DNA of 64,000 nucleotides from Paramoeba atlantica (Eukaryota; Discosea). Below are positions 38,388 to 48,822 of the stretch, piece by piece. A program made the position numbers and the translations under genes. How positions within the stretch are numbered: the stretch's first letter is position 1; every line of letters begins with the position of its first letter. The DNA lies in assembly GCA_977017575.1 (NCBI GenBank), contig CDRNVI010000049.1, positions 248,001 through 312,000 of the forward strand, given 5' to 3'. Below the pieces are notes generated by a model. The model did not search any database. It saw nothing but the letters and a program-made list of their open reading frames with translations, and was not told where the DNA came from.

Positions 38388-40430
38388 CTAATCACGCTCC
38401 ATTTCCAATGAAAGACCAAGTTCATCCTCTAAGAAATTATACTGAAAAGTAAACCCCTGTTTTACGCGTTGTTCCCACCCATTCTCGTAATCAAAGTACA
38501 AGTAATTCCCTTGCTCACAATCCTCATTCACTGTGGTTGGTTTATTGTGACGTTGAAACCATGTCAAAAACTTTTTATGGTAGCGCCAACTCTGCCTTTT
38601 AAGCTCTCGAGCCGCAAGAAATTGCTGATACGTTGCCTGCTGGTAGTAAAAAATAAAGAAAAGGGTATCCGTGTCAAATTTTGAAAAAATGTCCGGAGAG
38701 CAAAACGCAGAATGCGGCTCTTGGGGATACCATGACATGGTGGCATAGGGATTTGGTGGGACGTATGGCTTTCGACGTTCCGCATCAAATGGCTGTGGCA
38801 GTTGTGCGGCGGACATAGAGAACATTCGCAATGCTTGTTCCGCAGACCATGTCGGGGTATCGGAGAGAGGCAAGGACTCCACAATAGTCTCATCGGTGCT
38901 GTGGGGGGTGGCAGGGCTCATGGCAACGGGTCGAGGCCCTTGCGGGGCAAAGCCTTGTGGGGCAGAGGGCAAGGAGATGTCCTCAAGGGTGCCGCCCGCG
39001 GCAGAACCCAGAGTAATTCGCTCTCCTGTGCCAAGCCGTAGAGTCTTCCCCTCAGAAAGAGGAGTTGGGCGCTCCGCGCCTTTTCGAGTGCCAAAAGAAG
39101 TGGCTCCCTGACGGGTATCTTTCTCCGTGGTCCCGCCGCTCGAAAAGGTTTGAATGGGACTCGCCACTTTCTGTGTCCCAATAGCTGTAGCAGGTACTTT
39201 GCCGGGAACTCCGTGAGTCGCAGTCCGACCCTTTGTGGTTTCATGAGGTGCCGAGGCCGTGGTCTCGACTGCACTCCCGCCTACGCTACTTGATCCTCCG
39301 TTAGAGTGTCCCATTACTACGGGCGCGGTACTCACGGGCGTGAGCGTCTTCACCACCGCCGGTTGAATTGCGGGAGCCTGCCCCCCGGTGCGAGGCGACG
39401 GTCCTTTCACCATGCCCGCACTCGGAGCATTTGCGTGAGTCTTGTCTTGCATGATCCCTTTTCGGGTTCCACCCACTTCCTCCGTACGTGCATCTGAAAG
39501 TGGTTTACCACTTGTGGTACGTGGCCGATCGCTTTTTTTCGGACTGAGATCCGCCGTCTTGGTTGTCTTTCCTGATAACACAGATGTGGAGGATTTACCC
39601 TCCTCTTCCACTTTCGCGGGGATTTCCTCCGTGGTGACACTGACTGAGGGCTCCCTGGTCCCGAGAGTGACCCCTGCTGTTTGGGGTGTACTCGGATGGA
39701 GTAACCCAATCGGCGTGTCCAGCACGGGGAGGTCGAGGCTCTCATAGGTGTGATCGTCCTCTTCCTCATCCACCACCCCTTTCTCCTCTATGTAGTACTC
39801 GACCGTGTCCTGGGTCTCATCGACATCCGCCGGGACCAACTCGTCGTTGTCCATCATGCGCAAGATTTGCTCCAGGGTCGCAATGTGCCATTTATGTCGA
39901 GTGCTGCGCTGAGTAGCAGCTTCGTGGGCATCGCCGGAGTGTCGGGAGGAGGTAGATTTCTTTCGACCCCCGCGGGGTTGCGACTCGGTGGTTTCCACCT
40001 CCAGCTCACACTCGTCCACAAGCTCTTGAAGAGACTGTAGGGACGTGTTGATCCACGAAATGGTGTGGTGTTTGGCGACTTCAGCAGGATCAGTCTTAAT
40101 GGGGAGGGCGAGGCCCTCCTTGCTGTATGCCTTCGTCTTGGTTTCTTTCTCCACAACTTTAAAGGCCTCCATCTTGCCCTCGATGATCTTGCGCGACTCG
40201 TTTAAGGAGGTTTTGTCTTTTATTTCAGGAGTACTTTGCCAATTTTTAATCTGCTCTCTAAGACGCTGGAGCTTTTTGATTTCTTTTTTTAAGTCGGACT
40301 CATGTCTCTCCTTTTGCACTTGGGTTGGGGCAGAGTGTACTTTGTCCCACAAGGCATCAAAAATTTCAATACCTTCCTGCACCTTCTTTAGTGTTCGTTC
40401 GATTTCAGATTGTATTTTGCGACTGGTCAT
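38388..40430 (-). CDS. NOT5: CCR4-NOT complex subunit 3/5 (NOT3/NOT5)
   Basis: A 680-residue protein with the two NOT3/5 signature regions. The N-terminal Not3 domain (1-175) is coiled-coil: IERTLKKVQEGIEIFDALWD, KKLQRLREQIKNWQ, and KTKAYSKEGLAL. The C-terminal NOT-box (about 585-665) contains FDTDTLFFIFYYQQATYQQF, AARELKRQSWRYH and YLYFDYENGW. The middle 350 residues are low complexity (Ser/Thr/Pro/Gly). NOT3/5 binds NOT1 and NOT2 and helps the deadenylase complex sense slow ribosomes and remove poly(A). In organisms with polycistronic transcription this complex is central to setting mRNA levels. A CCCH-type RNA-binding protein lies two genes upstream. Confidence 0.93.
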   Translation of the reverse strand: MTSRKIQSEIERTLKKVQEGIEIFDALWDKVHSAPTQVQKERHESDLKKEIKKLQRLREQIKNWQSTPEIKDKTSLNESRKIIEGKMEAFKVVEKETKTKAYSKEGLALPIKTDPAEVAKHHTISWINTSLQSLQELVDECELEVETTESQPRGGRKKSTSSRHSGDAHEAATQRSTRHKWHIATLEQILRMMDNDELVPADVDETQDTVEYYIEEKGVVDEEEDDHTYESLDLPVLDTPIGLLHPSTPQTAGVTLGTREPSVSVTTEEIPAKVEEEGKSSTSVLSGKTTKTADLSPKKSDRPRTTSGKPLSDARTEEVGGTRKGIMQDKTHANAPSAGMVKGPSPRTGGQAPAIQPAVVKTLTPVSTAPVVMGHSNGGSSSVGGSAVETTASAPHETTKGRTATHGVPGKVPATAIGTQKVASPIQTFSSGGTTEKDTRQGATSFGTRKGAERPTPLSEGKTLRLGTGERITLGSAAGGTLEDISLPSAPQGFAPQGPRPVAMSPATPHSTDETIVESLPLSDTPTWSAEQALRMFSMSAAQLPQPFDAERRKPYVPPNPYATMSWYPQEPHSAFCSPDIFSKFDTDTLFFIFYYQQATYQQFLAARELKRQSWRYHKKFLTWFQRHNKPTTVNEDCEQGNYLYFDYENGWEQRVKQGFTFQYNFLEDELGLSLEMERD

Positions 40431-40685
40431 GGTTGATAAGTTGATATAAGCCTGTTTACTACACTACAGTGCTGTGATTTACGAACTTGTTCCAGTAAAC
40501 ATGAATAGGCAAATAAGATGTACGTTCTTTTGGTTCACAATATCTGCTATTTATCTGATTTATATCTAATTTATCTATAGGTCCTAAATTTATGTAATTG
40601 TTTTGAAGGCTTTTGCTTATTCGGTCAAATAATCTATCACCCGGCCGCGTCAGAAATACTGAAGGGACGTATAACTGACCGTGTT

Positions 40686-41747
40686 TTATAGGCCTAGTGC
40701 TTGTTCATACTCATAGGTTAGCTGAGCACAACATCGAGCCGCTGAAAGCGTATCTGGTGCGATGCGAACCCGTTTTAAGCCCACACCATGAGCTTTTGCT
40801 TCTTTATCCCATAATTCGTCATCGATTTTACCCTCATGTGAAAAACCTCCTATTATGAACACAGGGGCAATAGGTACATTTTCATATAGGCTAGACGAAG
40901 TTTCTACCTCCTTTCGGTTCTTCTTTGCTACATTCTCTGAAGTAATTTCGTTTTCGTCTGTCGCTCCAGCTGTTTCTGGATTATTGAAGTTGTCGTCCTG
41001 TTTTACTTTTTCTGTACTCAGTGACCAAGGATCTATGGGAGCATGGAGACGAGCAAGTTTACGAAGAGAAGAAACTGGATGCTCTGCAGATGTTGAAAAA
41101 ATGTATATCGAAGGTGCTGGATTGCTAATTTGTACAGAACTGTAGGATTCTGTTGCGAGTCTATGACTATCAACCAAAGTAAGTGGCACGTGCTGAAGCA
41201 ATGATCCCTTTATAGTTCGCAGTACAGATATCGGTATACTTTTTTTGGCAAAGTCTGATGCGGCAGAGAGTCCATTCTGCTGACCATGAGCGCTCGCTCG
41301 TACTTTGTACTCCAGTAAAACCCCAGTGATCATTTCACAAAATTCTTCTATTTTTAGTGGACAACGAAGTCGAGGATCGACCCTAATTAGTATTCCGCGT
41401 ATAGTGCGAAGATAAACCTCCATATGGCCGCTGAGGCATAGTGCACTGTCTAGGAGCTGCAAGAGACTTTGTAAAATCACGTCGGGGCGATATTTTCGAA
41501 TCTCTGAATCTTTTAATACCCGACGAATATAGGAACGGTGAGATGCGTGCCTAGAGTCTAAGAGGGTGGGAAGCGCCTCCTTGCTCCCAAATTTCTTTGT
41601 CTTTAATTTCGCAGATCGATCGGCATCCTTATGACCTTGTAAAGGCTTTACCGTAGCTACATCCAGTGCGCACCCATCTAACAAAACAACAACGCGTGAC
41701 CAGTGATGATTCTCAGAGAGGTTACGTGGAACTCGAGGAGTTTGCAT
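40686..41747 (-). CDS. EMG1: 18S rRNA pseudouridine methyltransferase EMG1 (NEP1)
   Basis: A 353-residue SPOUT methyltransferase. Conserved blocks include RVVVLLDGCALDVATVKP (18-35), RKYRPDVILQSLLQLLDSAL (about 83-102), VYLRTIRGILIRVDPRLRCP (about 109-128) and the C-terminal PVFIIGGFSHEGKID (about 299-313), where the SAM-binding knot forms, then LSAARCCAQLTYEYEQAL. EMG1 makes N1-methylpseudouridine in the 18S hypermodified nucleotide and assists 40S assembly in the nucleolus. An insertion of about 60 acidic, polar residues (235-295) sits before the knot, and the N-terminal segment up to residue 80 is longer than in yeast or human. Catalytic function is likely retained. Confidence 0.9.
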   Translation of the reverse strand: MQTPRVPRNLSENHHWSRVVVLLDGCALDVATVKPLQGHKDADRSAKLKTKKFGSKEALPTLLDSRHASHRSYIRRVLKDSEIRKYRPDVILQSLLQLLDSALCLSGHMEVYLRTIRGILIRVDPRLRCPLKIEEFCEMITGVLLEYKVRASAHGQQNGLSAASDFAKKSIPISVLRTIKGSLLQHVPLTLVDSHRLATESYSSVQISNPAPSIYIFSTSAEHPVSSLRKLARLHAPIDPWSLSTEKVKQDDNFNNPETAGATDENEITSENVAKKNRKEVETSSSLYENVPIAPVFIIGGFSHEGKIDDELWDKEAKAHGVGLKRVRIAPDTLSAARCCAQLTYEYEQALGL

Positions 41748-42336
41748 TCGTATTTAGCTAAGGAGGTAGTGTCAAAAATATGCGAGCGAACTATTACTGT
41801 AGTAGTACTTAAAAATGTATGAAATGCAGCGTATAGAAATCCAGCTGTCACAATGCATGATATGTTAAGAATCATAATGCTCAAGAATGAATAATGCTCA
41901 AGAAATTGAATTGAAAAAATACCGTTAATACAAAGCGACTACTGGTACAAACAGCGACTACTTGTATTGTACATAAACATTTTTTTTCAGTGGATGACGC
42001 TCAGTTAAAAACTTATTCTTCGCTCCATGTAGTCTTTGTACACGTCTTTGTACGTCGTATTGACGTAGTTGTACTGTTCAAGACATGACTCATATGTAAA
42101 TCTCGGAGTATTGCATTCAGGTCACCGAACGTACGTCAGAATGATATGAAACCGAAAATTATAGCCCGAATACAGTTTACCTTCACCTACTCTAACAATC
42201 AAAATAACTTCTTTTCCACACATAAAATATCATGTCACTGGTATGCTTAGAAGTATTTTTGGATTATTTCGGTTACTCCAAGCACGGCTCACACGACTAT
42301 GTACCGAAATAGACTACATACTAACATGACAACGTA
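41748..42336. other. Spacer with no recognised feature
   Basis: The largest featureless spacer in the right half (590 bases). AT-rich, no supported frame, repeat or RNA gene. TACTACTTGTATTGTACATAAACA-like strings occur but nothing systematic. Confidence 0.3.
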
Positions 42337-44859
42337 CTAAGATGGAGCGCTGCACTTAGAAAGTGAAGCCATTTGGTTCCAGAATAAACAAGGCGTGTTC
42401 AAAAGACCAGGTGGCATGTGGAGCTTATTGCACTTCGGCGTGGAGCAACACCCAGACGTAGAAAATTCCTTACACGGTTTTGTAAGTTTGGACCACTCAG
42501 CCACAGAGGAACAAAGCACTGGCACAGGTATGGGCACATATACAGGTATCGCATCATCCGACAAGGAAAGAAGCGTATCCTTCACTTCCTCGTCCTGCTC
42601 TCCAGTTTTTACCTTTGAATCCTCATTAGAACCCGCTGCCGTCATCGAATTTTCACCCCCCTTCTTCGCTTCCACATCCTTCTTCGTCCCCCCTCCTTCC
42701 CTTTGCGTTTTCTTCTTTCCCCCCTCCACCCCCTCCCCCTCCGCCACCCGCGATGGCCAGTGCGGCGATCCCGCATACACTCTCGGAAACGACCCTTCCG
42801 TTTTCATAGTCGCTGCCATCACTCCCTCCTCCTCCTCCCCCGTCTCTCCCCCCCTCCCCCACCGCCGCACCATCCTCCCCCGGCGCTCCACCTCATCCGG
42901 GTGCACGTACGGGCAGCACGCCGCGAGCAGGTGTTCCTGACACAGCCCCCCTGCGGGGCACGCCACGGCCTCGTGCACGTACACACACCCGCGGTCGCCG
43001 CACGCCCCGAACTCCTTGTAGGCCGCACACGGCAGCGTGGGCTCCGCGCACACCCGGCAGCGGTACGCGAGCCGGGGGGCGGCGGGGGCCAGGGAGCACA
43101 GCTCGGGGACGGGGGTACACATGAAGTGGGGCGCGACCCGGCGGCAGTCGATGCAGCGCTCCAGCAGGGCGTGCCGGAGCTGGGCGCGCTTGGTGTGGAG
43201 GCGACGGGCCCGGCGTAGGCTGGCACGGGAACGGGGGAGGGGTGGTTGTGGTTGTTGTTCATTTTCTTGTTCTTGTTCATTTTCTTCTTGTTTATTTTCT
43301 TTTTCTTGATCATTTTGTTCGTGTTGTTGTTCATTTTCTTGTTGTTGTTGTTCATTTTCTTGTTGTTGTTGTTCATTTTCTTCTTCTTCTCGTTGTGGTT
43401 GTGGTTTGTTGGTTTTGGATTGATTTTTGTTGATTTCGGATGGGGTTGGGTTGGGTTTCGTTTGTTCGTCGGATGGGGTTTCTGGTTGGTGTGCCTCGGT
43501 TTGAGGTTTGTAGGTTTGTGCTTGTGGGTTGTGGGCTTCGGTTTGTGGTTTCTTAGTTTGTGTTTGTGGTTGGCTTGTTTTTGTTTGTGGTTTGTTTAGC
43601 TTTGGTTGTTGTTTTCGTGTAGATGGAAAGGCGGAGGACACGAAAACCTTATAGCCGACGCTGTGGCTACGGAGAGGTTTGGAGCTTCCTGTGGGGGTCG
43701 CCTTACGCTGTTGAGTGGTACTGTAATGAGGTCCGGATGGAATGGAGGAAGACGGGGGGTGTTTTTGGCTGCGAGGGTAGTGGGTGGATTTAGCTGGGGA
43801 CGTGCTTCGAGCGCGTTGATGGGGATTGAAATTCGCTCGTTCATAGTCCTTGTGAGAGAATCCGTGTCTTCTTGACATCTCCTGGCCGTGTTCTCCTGTG
43901 TCTTCGAGAGTCATGGCACCGCGTTCGGTGTAGTGCGCATAGGTAATATCCAGGGGTACGTAGGGGAGAGGCTGCAAGTCCAACCGACAATCAGTGGACA
44001 GAAATTTAATACTATTGCGCTGCAGTTTACACCAGAAATTACGCGTGCCTGCCTGAAAACTTGCTAGCATGGAGGCGTATTCGCTTAAATCATGGGACGT
44101 AGCGAGTGCATGCCGTATGGGATCTTCCTGGAAAGGGAAGTAGTCCCCCATAGCAGGTAGTCGCAATACACCACGACGATTACGACCGCGATGTTCCTCG
44201 GTATGTGTCCCTGTCATTGTCATGGCTAGTGCAATGTCAATGAAATTATGAGGACGGAAGGGTGGTGGGACCCTTCCACCTGGCGCTACGCCATACGCTG
44301 ACTCTGCGGGGTGAATTTGCTGCACTGCAGCAAGTAGAGGACGTGCATCCCAGACAGCTTTGCTGATCGTGTTGCACTCCAGAAGTGGGACGAGGTGTGT
44401 GAGAACGGACTCTGAGGTTAAGGACGCGGGCTCGCACAGTAATATGTAGTTTCGCTCAGTAATCGATATCGCTAGGTGCGTGGGAAGGGGTCGGAACGGG
44501 GATCCGGAGGGTGAGACGTCGGCCAGATTCATCCAAATCGGACAGAGACCCACAATGGCGACGTCCATTTTACGTTGACTCACCCGAGTTGAGACCGTTC
44601 CGATGTAGTCACGCAGTTGGCATCCCAGCTCGTGAGGGGTCGAGACTTTTCGCACGGGGATACTGGGGGAAAAACCTGCAGTGGCAGTGGAGGTGATGCC
44701 ACGTGGTTTCGGAGATTCTACATTAGAAGAGCAAGTTTGGAAAGGCTTATCCGCTGATTTACCATATACACTTGTTGTAGCTCCGTCTGATGCGTCCGGA
44801 TGCGCTGCCATTCCTGTATTTATCTTGCTTTCTTCGTTCTGAAGCTCCTTGTTCGACAT
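42337..44859 (-). CDS. CCCH zinc-finger protein with an RNase D/Exd1-like N-terminal region
   Basis: An 840-residue protein. Residues about 95-290 look like a 3'-5' exonuclease (RNase D/Exd1) fold, with an internal helix KAVWDARPLLAAVQQIHP and NFIDIALAM, but the acidic catalytic set is not evident. A long Gln/Glu/Pro/Lys-rich middle (about 415-540) holds tandem KPQTEA-like and ENEQQQQ repeats. Then come Cys/His clusters: CAAYKEFGACGDRGCVYVH (about 630) and CKEFSTSGCCSTPKCNKLH near the C-terminus, both fitting C-x7-8-C-x4-5-C-x3-H fingers. Probably an RNA-binding regulator. A GC-rich block encodes the finger region. The gene lies close to NOT3/5. Confidence 0.65.
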   Translation of the reverse strand: MSNKELQNEESKINTGMAAHPDASDGATTSVYGKSADKPFQTCSSNVESPKPRGITSTATAGFSPSIPVRKVSTPHELGCQLRDYIGTVSTRVSQRKMDVAIVGLCPIWMNLADVSPSGSPFRPLPTHLAISITERNYILLCEPASLTSESVLTHLVPLLECNTISKAVWDARPLLAAVQQIHPAESAYGVAPGGRVPPPFRPHNFIDIALAMTMTGTHTEEHRGRNRRGVLRLPAMGDYFPFQEDPIRHALATSHDLSEYASMLASFQAGTRNFWCKLQRNSIKFLSTDCRLDLQPLPYVPLDITYAHYTERGAMTLEDTGEHGQEMSRRHGFSHKDYERANFNPHQRARSTSPAKSTHYPRSQKHPPSSSIPSGPHYSTTQQRKATPTGSSKPLRSHSVGYKVFVSSAFPSTRKQQPKLNKPQTKTSQPQTQTKKPQTEAHNPQAQTYKPQTEAHQPETPSDEQTKPNPTPSEINKNQSKTNKPQPQREEEENEQQQQENEQQQQENEQQHEQNDQEKENKQEENEQEQENEQQPQPPLPRSRASLRRARRLHTKRAQLRHALLERCIDCRRVAPHFMCTPVPELCSLAPAAPRLAYRCRVCAEPTLPCAAYKEFGACGDRGCVYVHEAVACPAGGLCQEHLLAACCPYVHPDEVERRGRMVRRWGRGGETGEEEEGVMAATMKTEGSFPRVYAGSPHWPSRVAEGEGVEGGKKKTQREGGGTKKDVEAKKGGENSMTAAGSNEDSKVKTGEQDEEVKDTLLSLSDDAIPVYVPIPVPVLCSSVAEWSKLTKPCKEFSTSGCCSTPKCNKLHMPPGLLNTPCLFWNQMASLSKCSAPS
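43240..43600. repeat. In-frame low-complexity repeats in the CCCH gene
   Basis: On the coding strand two runs of short repeats: one encoding EN(E/D)Q(Q)n units (about 43240-43390, built from TTCATTTTCTTGTTGTTGTT-like units on the plus strand) and one encoding KPQT(E)A and QTQ units (about 43440-43600). Unit lengths are multiples of three. Likely prone to length change between strains. Confidence 0.65.
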
Positions 44860-45114
44860 AAGAGTATACTTTTAGTCTGAAGTAGAAAAAAATGCAAGAA
44901 TTATAAAAGCGTGCACAACCGTGGGAAAAGAAAAGAAACTTTGAAAAGCTTTCTAAACGTAAAAATTAGTTTACACGCCTTTATGGAACGAGCCCTGGAC
45001 TGCGACAATTAGAATCCACGCGGAACCCTTCCTGTAATTATCTATTGGCGTTAATTATTTTTAAGAAATCGTTCGGATAAATGCGTAGATAAATCACTGT
45101 GCCTTACTCTACTG

Positions 45115-48100
45115 CTACGACGATTTTAAATAATTCCGAAGTGAGTCATATCGTACATTTTTAACTAGTGTCCCGGGTCCCAAAAGTTTTTTAAAACCCT
45201 CCCCCAATAACTCAAGTTCAGCGGTTTTACAAACACAGAGTATGTATCGTGCAGAGACTTGTAACACTTGTGAAAGTTGCGGGGCTGCTCTACGCCATAT
45301 TTCAGGTGCCGCCATTTGCTTTGCAGTTTCGTAGTATGTTTGGGGAAGTAGCCCGAGACAGTGAGAGAGAGCACTGGAGCGTACGTCGGAAACGGTTGCC
45401 CATGATGAGCAAGCCGAATATCTAAAACTGCACATTGCATTCGTGTATTTATCTCCGGACAACCAGTCAGGTAGTGCTGTGGTACCCTCGCGTAAATGTA
45501 TATTTGTCACTTTTCTATCTTTCACGTGTTCTAGGGCACGCTCTATTGGTAATAGCATGCTTTTGAGCGCTTTCACGGGGTCAGTACAATCATGTGCTTT
45601 AACCGTCAGAAGTTCATAATATTTATCGATACGTGCGTACGCCCCGTACGCGTATCCCGCGTCGCGTACAGAAGTTTGCAGTGGCCCATCCATCGTGCTG
45701 AGTGCGTGGCATACAAAAGAGGTAGCAATGAAGTCTTCAGAACTATCTATGCGTAGTGGAACAATAATCCGAACGTCTGCTCCGTCGGCCTCGTCGACAC
45801 CGGTCAGGAGACATTTCCCTGCCCAATTGCAAATCAAGTCATTAAGGAATGAGTTATTACGTTTAACAATATTTTCGTCGTCGGCCAGTATTTCCGAAGT
45901 TCGTTCTTTCCGAGAATCTAAAGTTGCAGTGGTAATTACTTTTCGATGAAGAGTTACGGATTTTTTGACCAAGACCTGTCTTTGCCATTCGTCTGAATCC
46001 ACCGTGCTGTCCGAAGACTCATTTGCTTGTTTCAAGGAATATTCCATTTCTTGCATTTGCGAAGCTATTTTCCAAACGTCCTTCGCAATTCGGGCAGATG
46101 ATTCATGCCCTGGGGAGGTTACAAGTATATAACAAGGACTCTGTTTCACTAAAACTCTTTCGTATACTTTGGACAGTGCCTCGACGTCATCATTGGTGCA
46201 TACTTTTCGTATTCTTTGGAGAAAACATTCCAAGTGGAATGAAGACAAGTAATACAATAAAAAGTTATCTTTGCTAGCTTTGAGAAGTAGTGCAAGCTGA
46301 CTCTCAACAAAGCTTTTTTCCCTTCGCGATTCTTGAATAGCAACAAACAAACGATGCGCTATGACCTGCACCCGCGCTGCTGTAAATTTAACCTTTTGAG
46401 TAACATTTTCGAACCATTTCAAAAGTGAAGGAACAGCTTCTTGACGGACAGTAAGTTCAATACAAAATAGATGAGGAGCTGCACCCGCAGAAAAATAACG
46501 ATTCGGACCTATTCCAAAATAGCAACTGTAGGATTGAATCTCATGGTGCAGATCGAAAGCTACTTGGGCGTAAGACATGTCTGGAGACATGTCAGATTCG
46601 AATAGTAGATCCCCCATCATAGCCAAATATTGAATCAGCTGAGGTGTATGTGGCACCTCGGAGACATCATAAAAGGCATGCACGCTTACAAATTCCGTAC
46701 AAGGAACAACCGTAAGGCACTGTAGCTTTGTACATAAATCTGTGTCAGGCATCGCTAGTGATTTTTTGCACTGCATTTTTTTTCGTCGAGAGAAATGAAG
46801 ATATTCAACTATCACTTCGTGCGGAAGCAATGATACACTGGAAGAAAGCATCGCAGGGTGATCATGAAATACGTTCTTGCATAACTCAATGTTTTTGCGA
46901 AGCAAAACTCTTTGTTGGTAATGTCTCATTAGACTTCGATGACCCGATCTACTGATGCTATGTTGCAGTAACCCTTGTAATCTTTTAGAACATTTTTCTT
47001 TGTTTTTAGTGGCTCTCCTGCTCGGAATCATATGTATCTCCACGTGATGACAAGTCGCCTTCATAAAATACGTTTCAAAAGTAGACAACCATTGCGGCGC
47101 ACTAAATTGTTTACATGTCGTAACTGCGCCACTGAGTACATCCTTCACACATGTTTGGGGATGTGAGGGATGGTAGACAAGTTCATGTAATAAATGTGAG
47201 CTGATATGCTCAAGGGGTTCCTCTTCATATCCATATTGTGCATCATCATATGATTTTTCCACCTGTCTAGAAAGCTCTCGTAGAACACAGGAGCTGTTTC
47301 CTTCTAGGTCCCGATGGATTTGATGAAAAACTTCTTCGAATTTATTCCAAAATTCTTCAAATTTACACTTTCGCTGAACACCTTGAAAACACACAACGAT
47401 TGAGCTTTCTTGGCGCAGAATAACATCGAAAGATACTGATGTTGCCCATGGTGGATCACACTCTACAAAGGCTTGATGGCATGGAGAAGCATTGTGTCCA
47501 TTTATGTATTCGATCAGTACATTTATCGCGAGACTGAGTGCGGGATCCTTCCTATGGCACTGGGGTAGTCTCCAGGCAAGATAGACAGTTGACGATGAGA
47601 GATCTGTACTTGGAAATAAAATGCGGCGTCGACGGGTGACCGCGCGTTTCAGACGATTTCCGAAATCATGAATTGTATTGAAGGATTCTGGGTTAACAGT
47701 CCTCCCTGCGACAGTCCTATAACCTGGGCTTTGCATTCCACACAAAAAGTCGAAATACTTGTCAATGTGTCCCAGTATGCTTTCACGGTTCCGAAACTGG
47801 CCGACAAAAACAAAGATCAGATTTTGAGGATAGTAATGCTGTCGGTGATATCGTCGCACATCTCGCACGGAAAGTGTAGCAAGATCTTTCGTGCGACCTC
47901 CACTATCGTATATATAGCGACTTCGAGGGTAGAGAAGTCGATGTAACGCATTTTGGGCTAGATCGGTTTCCGAATTCTCACGGTTAAGCATTTCACTATA
48001 CACCACTCCGCCATGTGTGCCACGGGAAGTGAAGTGCTGCACCTCGGTTCGGAAATCTGAAGGCAGGAGAGATGGTCGTAATACGTGCTCCAAATACATG

Positions 48101-48543
48101 GGCAACATTGCGGTAATGCCATCTTCGGATAGAGTATCTATGGTATATACGGTGTGATCTGTGGCAGTGTACGCATTCGTCCCGTGACTAAGACAACGCA
48201 ATGCCACGGCGTCTAGATGACCCCTCGAGTGGTGCTTAGTTCCCATAAAACACAAATGCTCCAGGCAGTGTGGTAACCCTCGGTTGTCATGAACTGGTGT
48301 ACGAACCGCAATGTTGAGGCGATAATTCGGACCTGGAACACTAGCAAAAGCTATTTGCGTGAGATACGACTTGTGCTCATAGACACATACGCCGTGCCTC
48401 GCGCAGCCGTCGAAAAATTCCCATGGTCCGATATCATAATTCTTGGAGGCACAGCTATCACTGTCAGGCATTTGCTCGTAGAGTTTCTTTCTACTATAAG
48501 GGACATGTAAAACAGAATGTAGAAAAATTAATTGTCTAAACAT
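45115..48543 (-). CDS. M16 family metallopeptidase (M16C, pitrilysin/insulysin superfamily)
   Basis: An 1142-residue protein. The inverted zinc motif HCLEH (92-96, HxxEH) sits in RGLPHCLEHLCFMGTKH, and the distal zinc-binding glutamate is probably in GGVVYSEMLNRENSE (about 173-187). The long two-half layout, with a second degenerate M16 fold towards the C-terminus, fits the M16C subgroup, including cytosolic yeast Sdd3 (YOL098C)-like proteins and organellar presequence proteases. No typical mitochondrial presequence is obvious, though translation could begin at Met1 or Met25. It likely degrades unstructured peptides inside a closed chamber. Confidence 0.85.
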   Translation of the reverse strand: MFRQLIFLHSVLHVPYSRKKLYEQMPDSDSCASKNYDIGPWEFFDGCARHGVCVYEHKSYLTQIAFASVPGPNYRLNIAVRTPVHDNRGLPHCLEHLCFMGTKHHSRGHLDAVALRCLSHGTNAYTATDHTVYTIDTLSEDGITAMLPMYLEHVLRPSLLPSDFRTEVQHFTSRGTHGGVVYSEMLNRENSETDLAQNALHRLLYPRSRYIYDSGGRTKDLATLSVRDVRRYHRQHYYPQNLIFVFVGQFRNRESILGHIDKYFDFLCGMQSPGYRTVAGRTVNPESFNTIHDFGNRLKRAVTRRRRILFPSTDLSSSTVYLAWRLPQCHRKDPALSLAINVLIEYINGHNASPCHQAFVECDPPWATSVSFDVILRQESSIVVCFQGVQRKCKFEEFWNKFEEVFHQIHRDLEGNSSCVLRELSRQVEKSYDDAQYGYEEEPLEHISSHLLHELVYHPSHPQTCVKDVLSGAVTTCKQFSAPQWLSTFETYFMKATCHHVEIHMIPSRRATKNKEKCSKRLQGLLQHSISRSGHRSLMRHYQQRVLLRKNIELCKNVFHDHPAMLSSSVSLLPHEVIVEYLHFSRRKKMQCKKSLAMPDTDLCTKLQCLTVVPCTEFVSVHAFYDVSEVPHTPQLIQYLAMMGDLLFESDMSPDMSYAQVAFDLHHEIQSYSCYFGIGPNRYFSAGAAPHLFCIELTVRQEAVPSLLKWFENVTQKVKFTAARVQVIAHRLFVAIQESRREKSFVESQLALLLKASKDNFLLYYLSSFHLECFLQRIRKVCTNDDVEALSKVYERVLVKQSPCYILVTSPGHESSARIAKDVWKIASQMQEMEYSLKQANESSDSTVDSDEWQRQVLVKKSVTLHRKVITTATLDSRKERTSEILADDENIVKRNNSFLNDLICNWAGKCLLTGVDEADGADVRIIVPLRIDSSEDFIATSFVCHALSTMDGPLQTSVRDAGYAYGAYARIDKYYELLTVKAHDCTDPVKALKSMLLPIERALEHVKDRKVTNIHLREGTTALPDWLSGDKYTNAMCSFRYSACSSWATVSDVRSSALSHCLGLLPQTYYETAKQMAAPEIWRRAAPQLSQVLQVSARYILCVCKTAELELLGEGFKKLLGPGTLVKNVRYDSLRNYLKSS

Positions 48544-48822
48544 TTGCGCATGTATGAACTAGGTTACTTAGTTCATGAAGTAAGTACATGTCACAAAAAT
48601 GACATTATCTAATTCATATTGATTCGCCATCAAATTTTGAGTAAAGAAGCAAGGTCAAATTGATTAACGTGTAACTGACGAGTTTGTATTGGCATTTTAG
48701 AGTTTTGAGTTGGTTTTTTCTAACCGCTGTTGAGTGAAACGTTCCCCCCAAAATTCGTGGCCAATGAATTAAGCTACATGAGGCCATGCTACCCAGTAGA
48801 AGTATCACAAAGGTATCACCAC

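Noticed and set aside
42395-43875. Plus-strand frames opposite the CCCH gene
   Set aside because: Low-complexity complements of the Gln/Glu and Cys-rich coding strand, with no domain; the minus-strand gene explains the openness.
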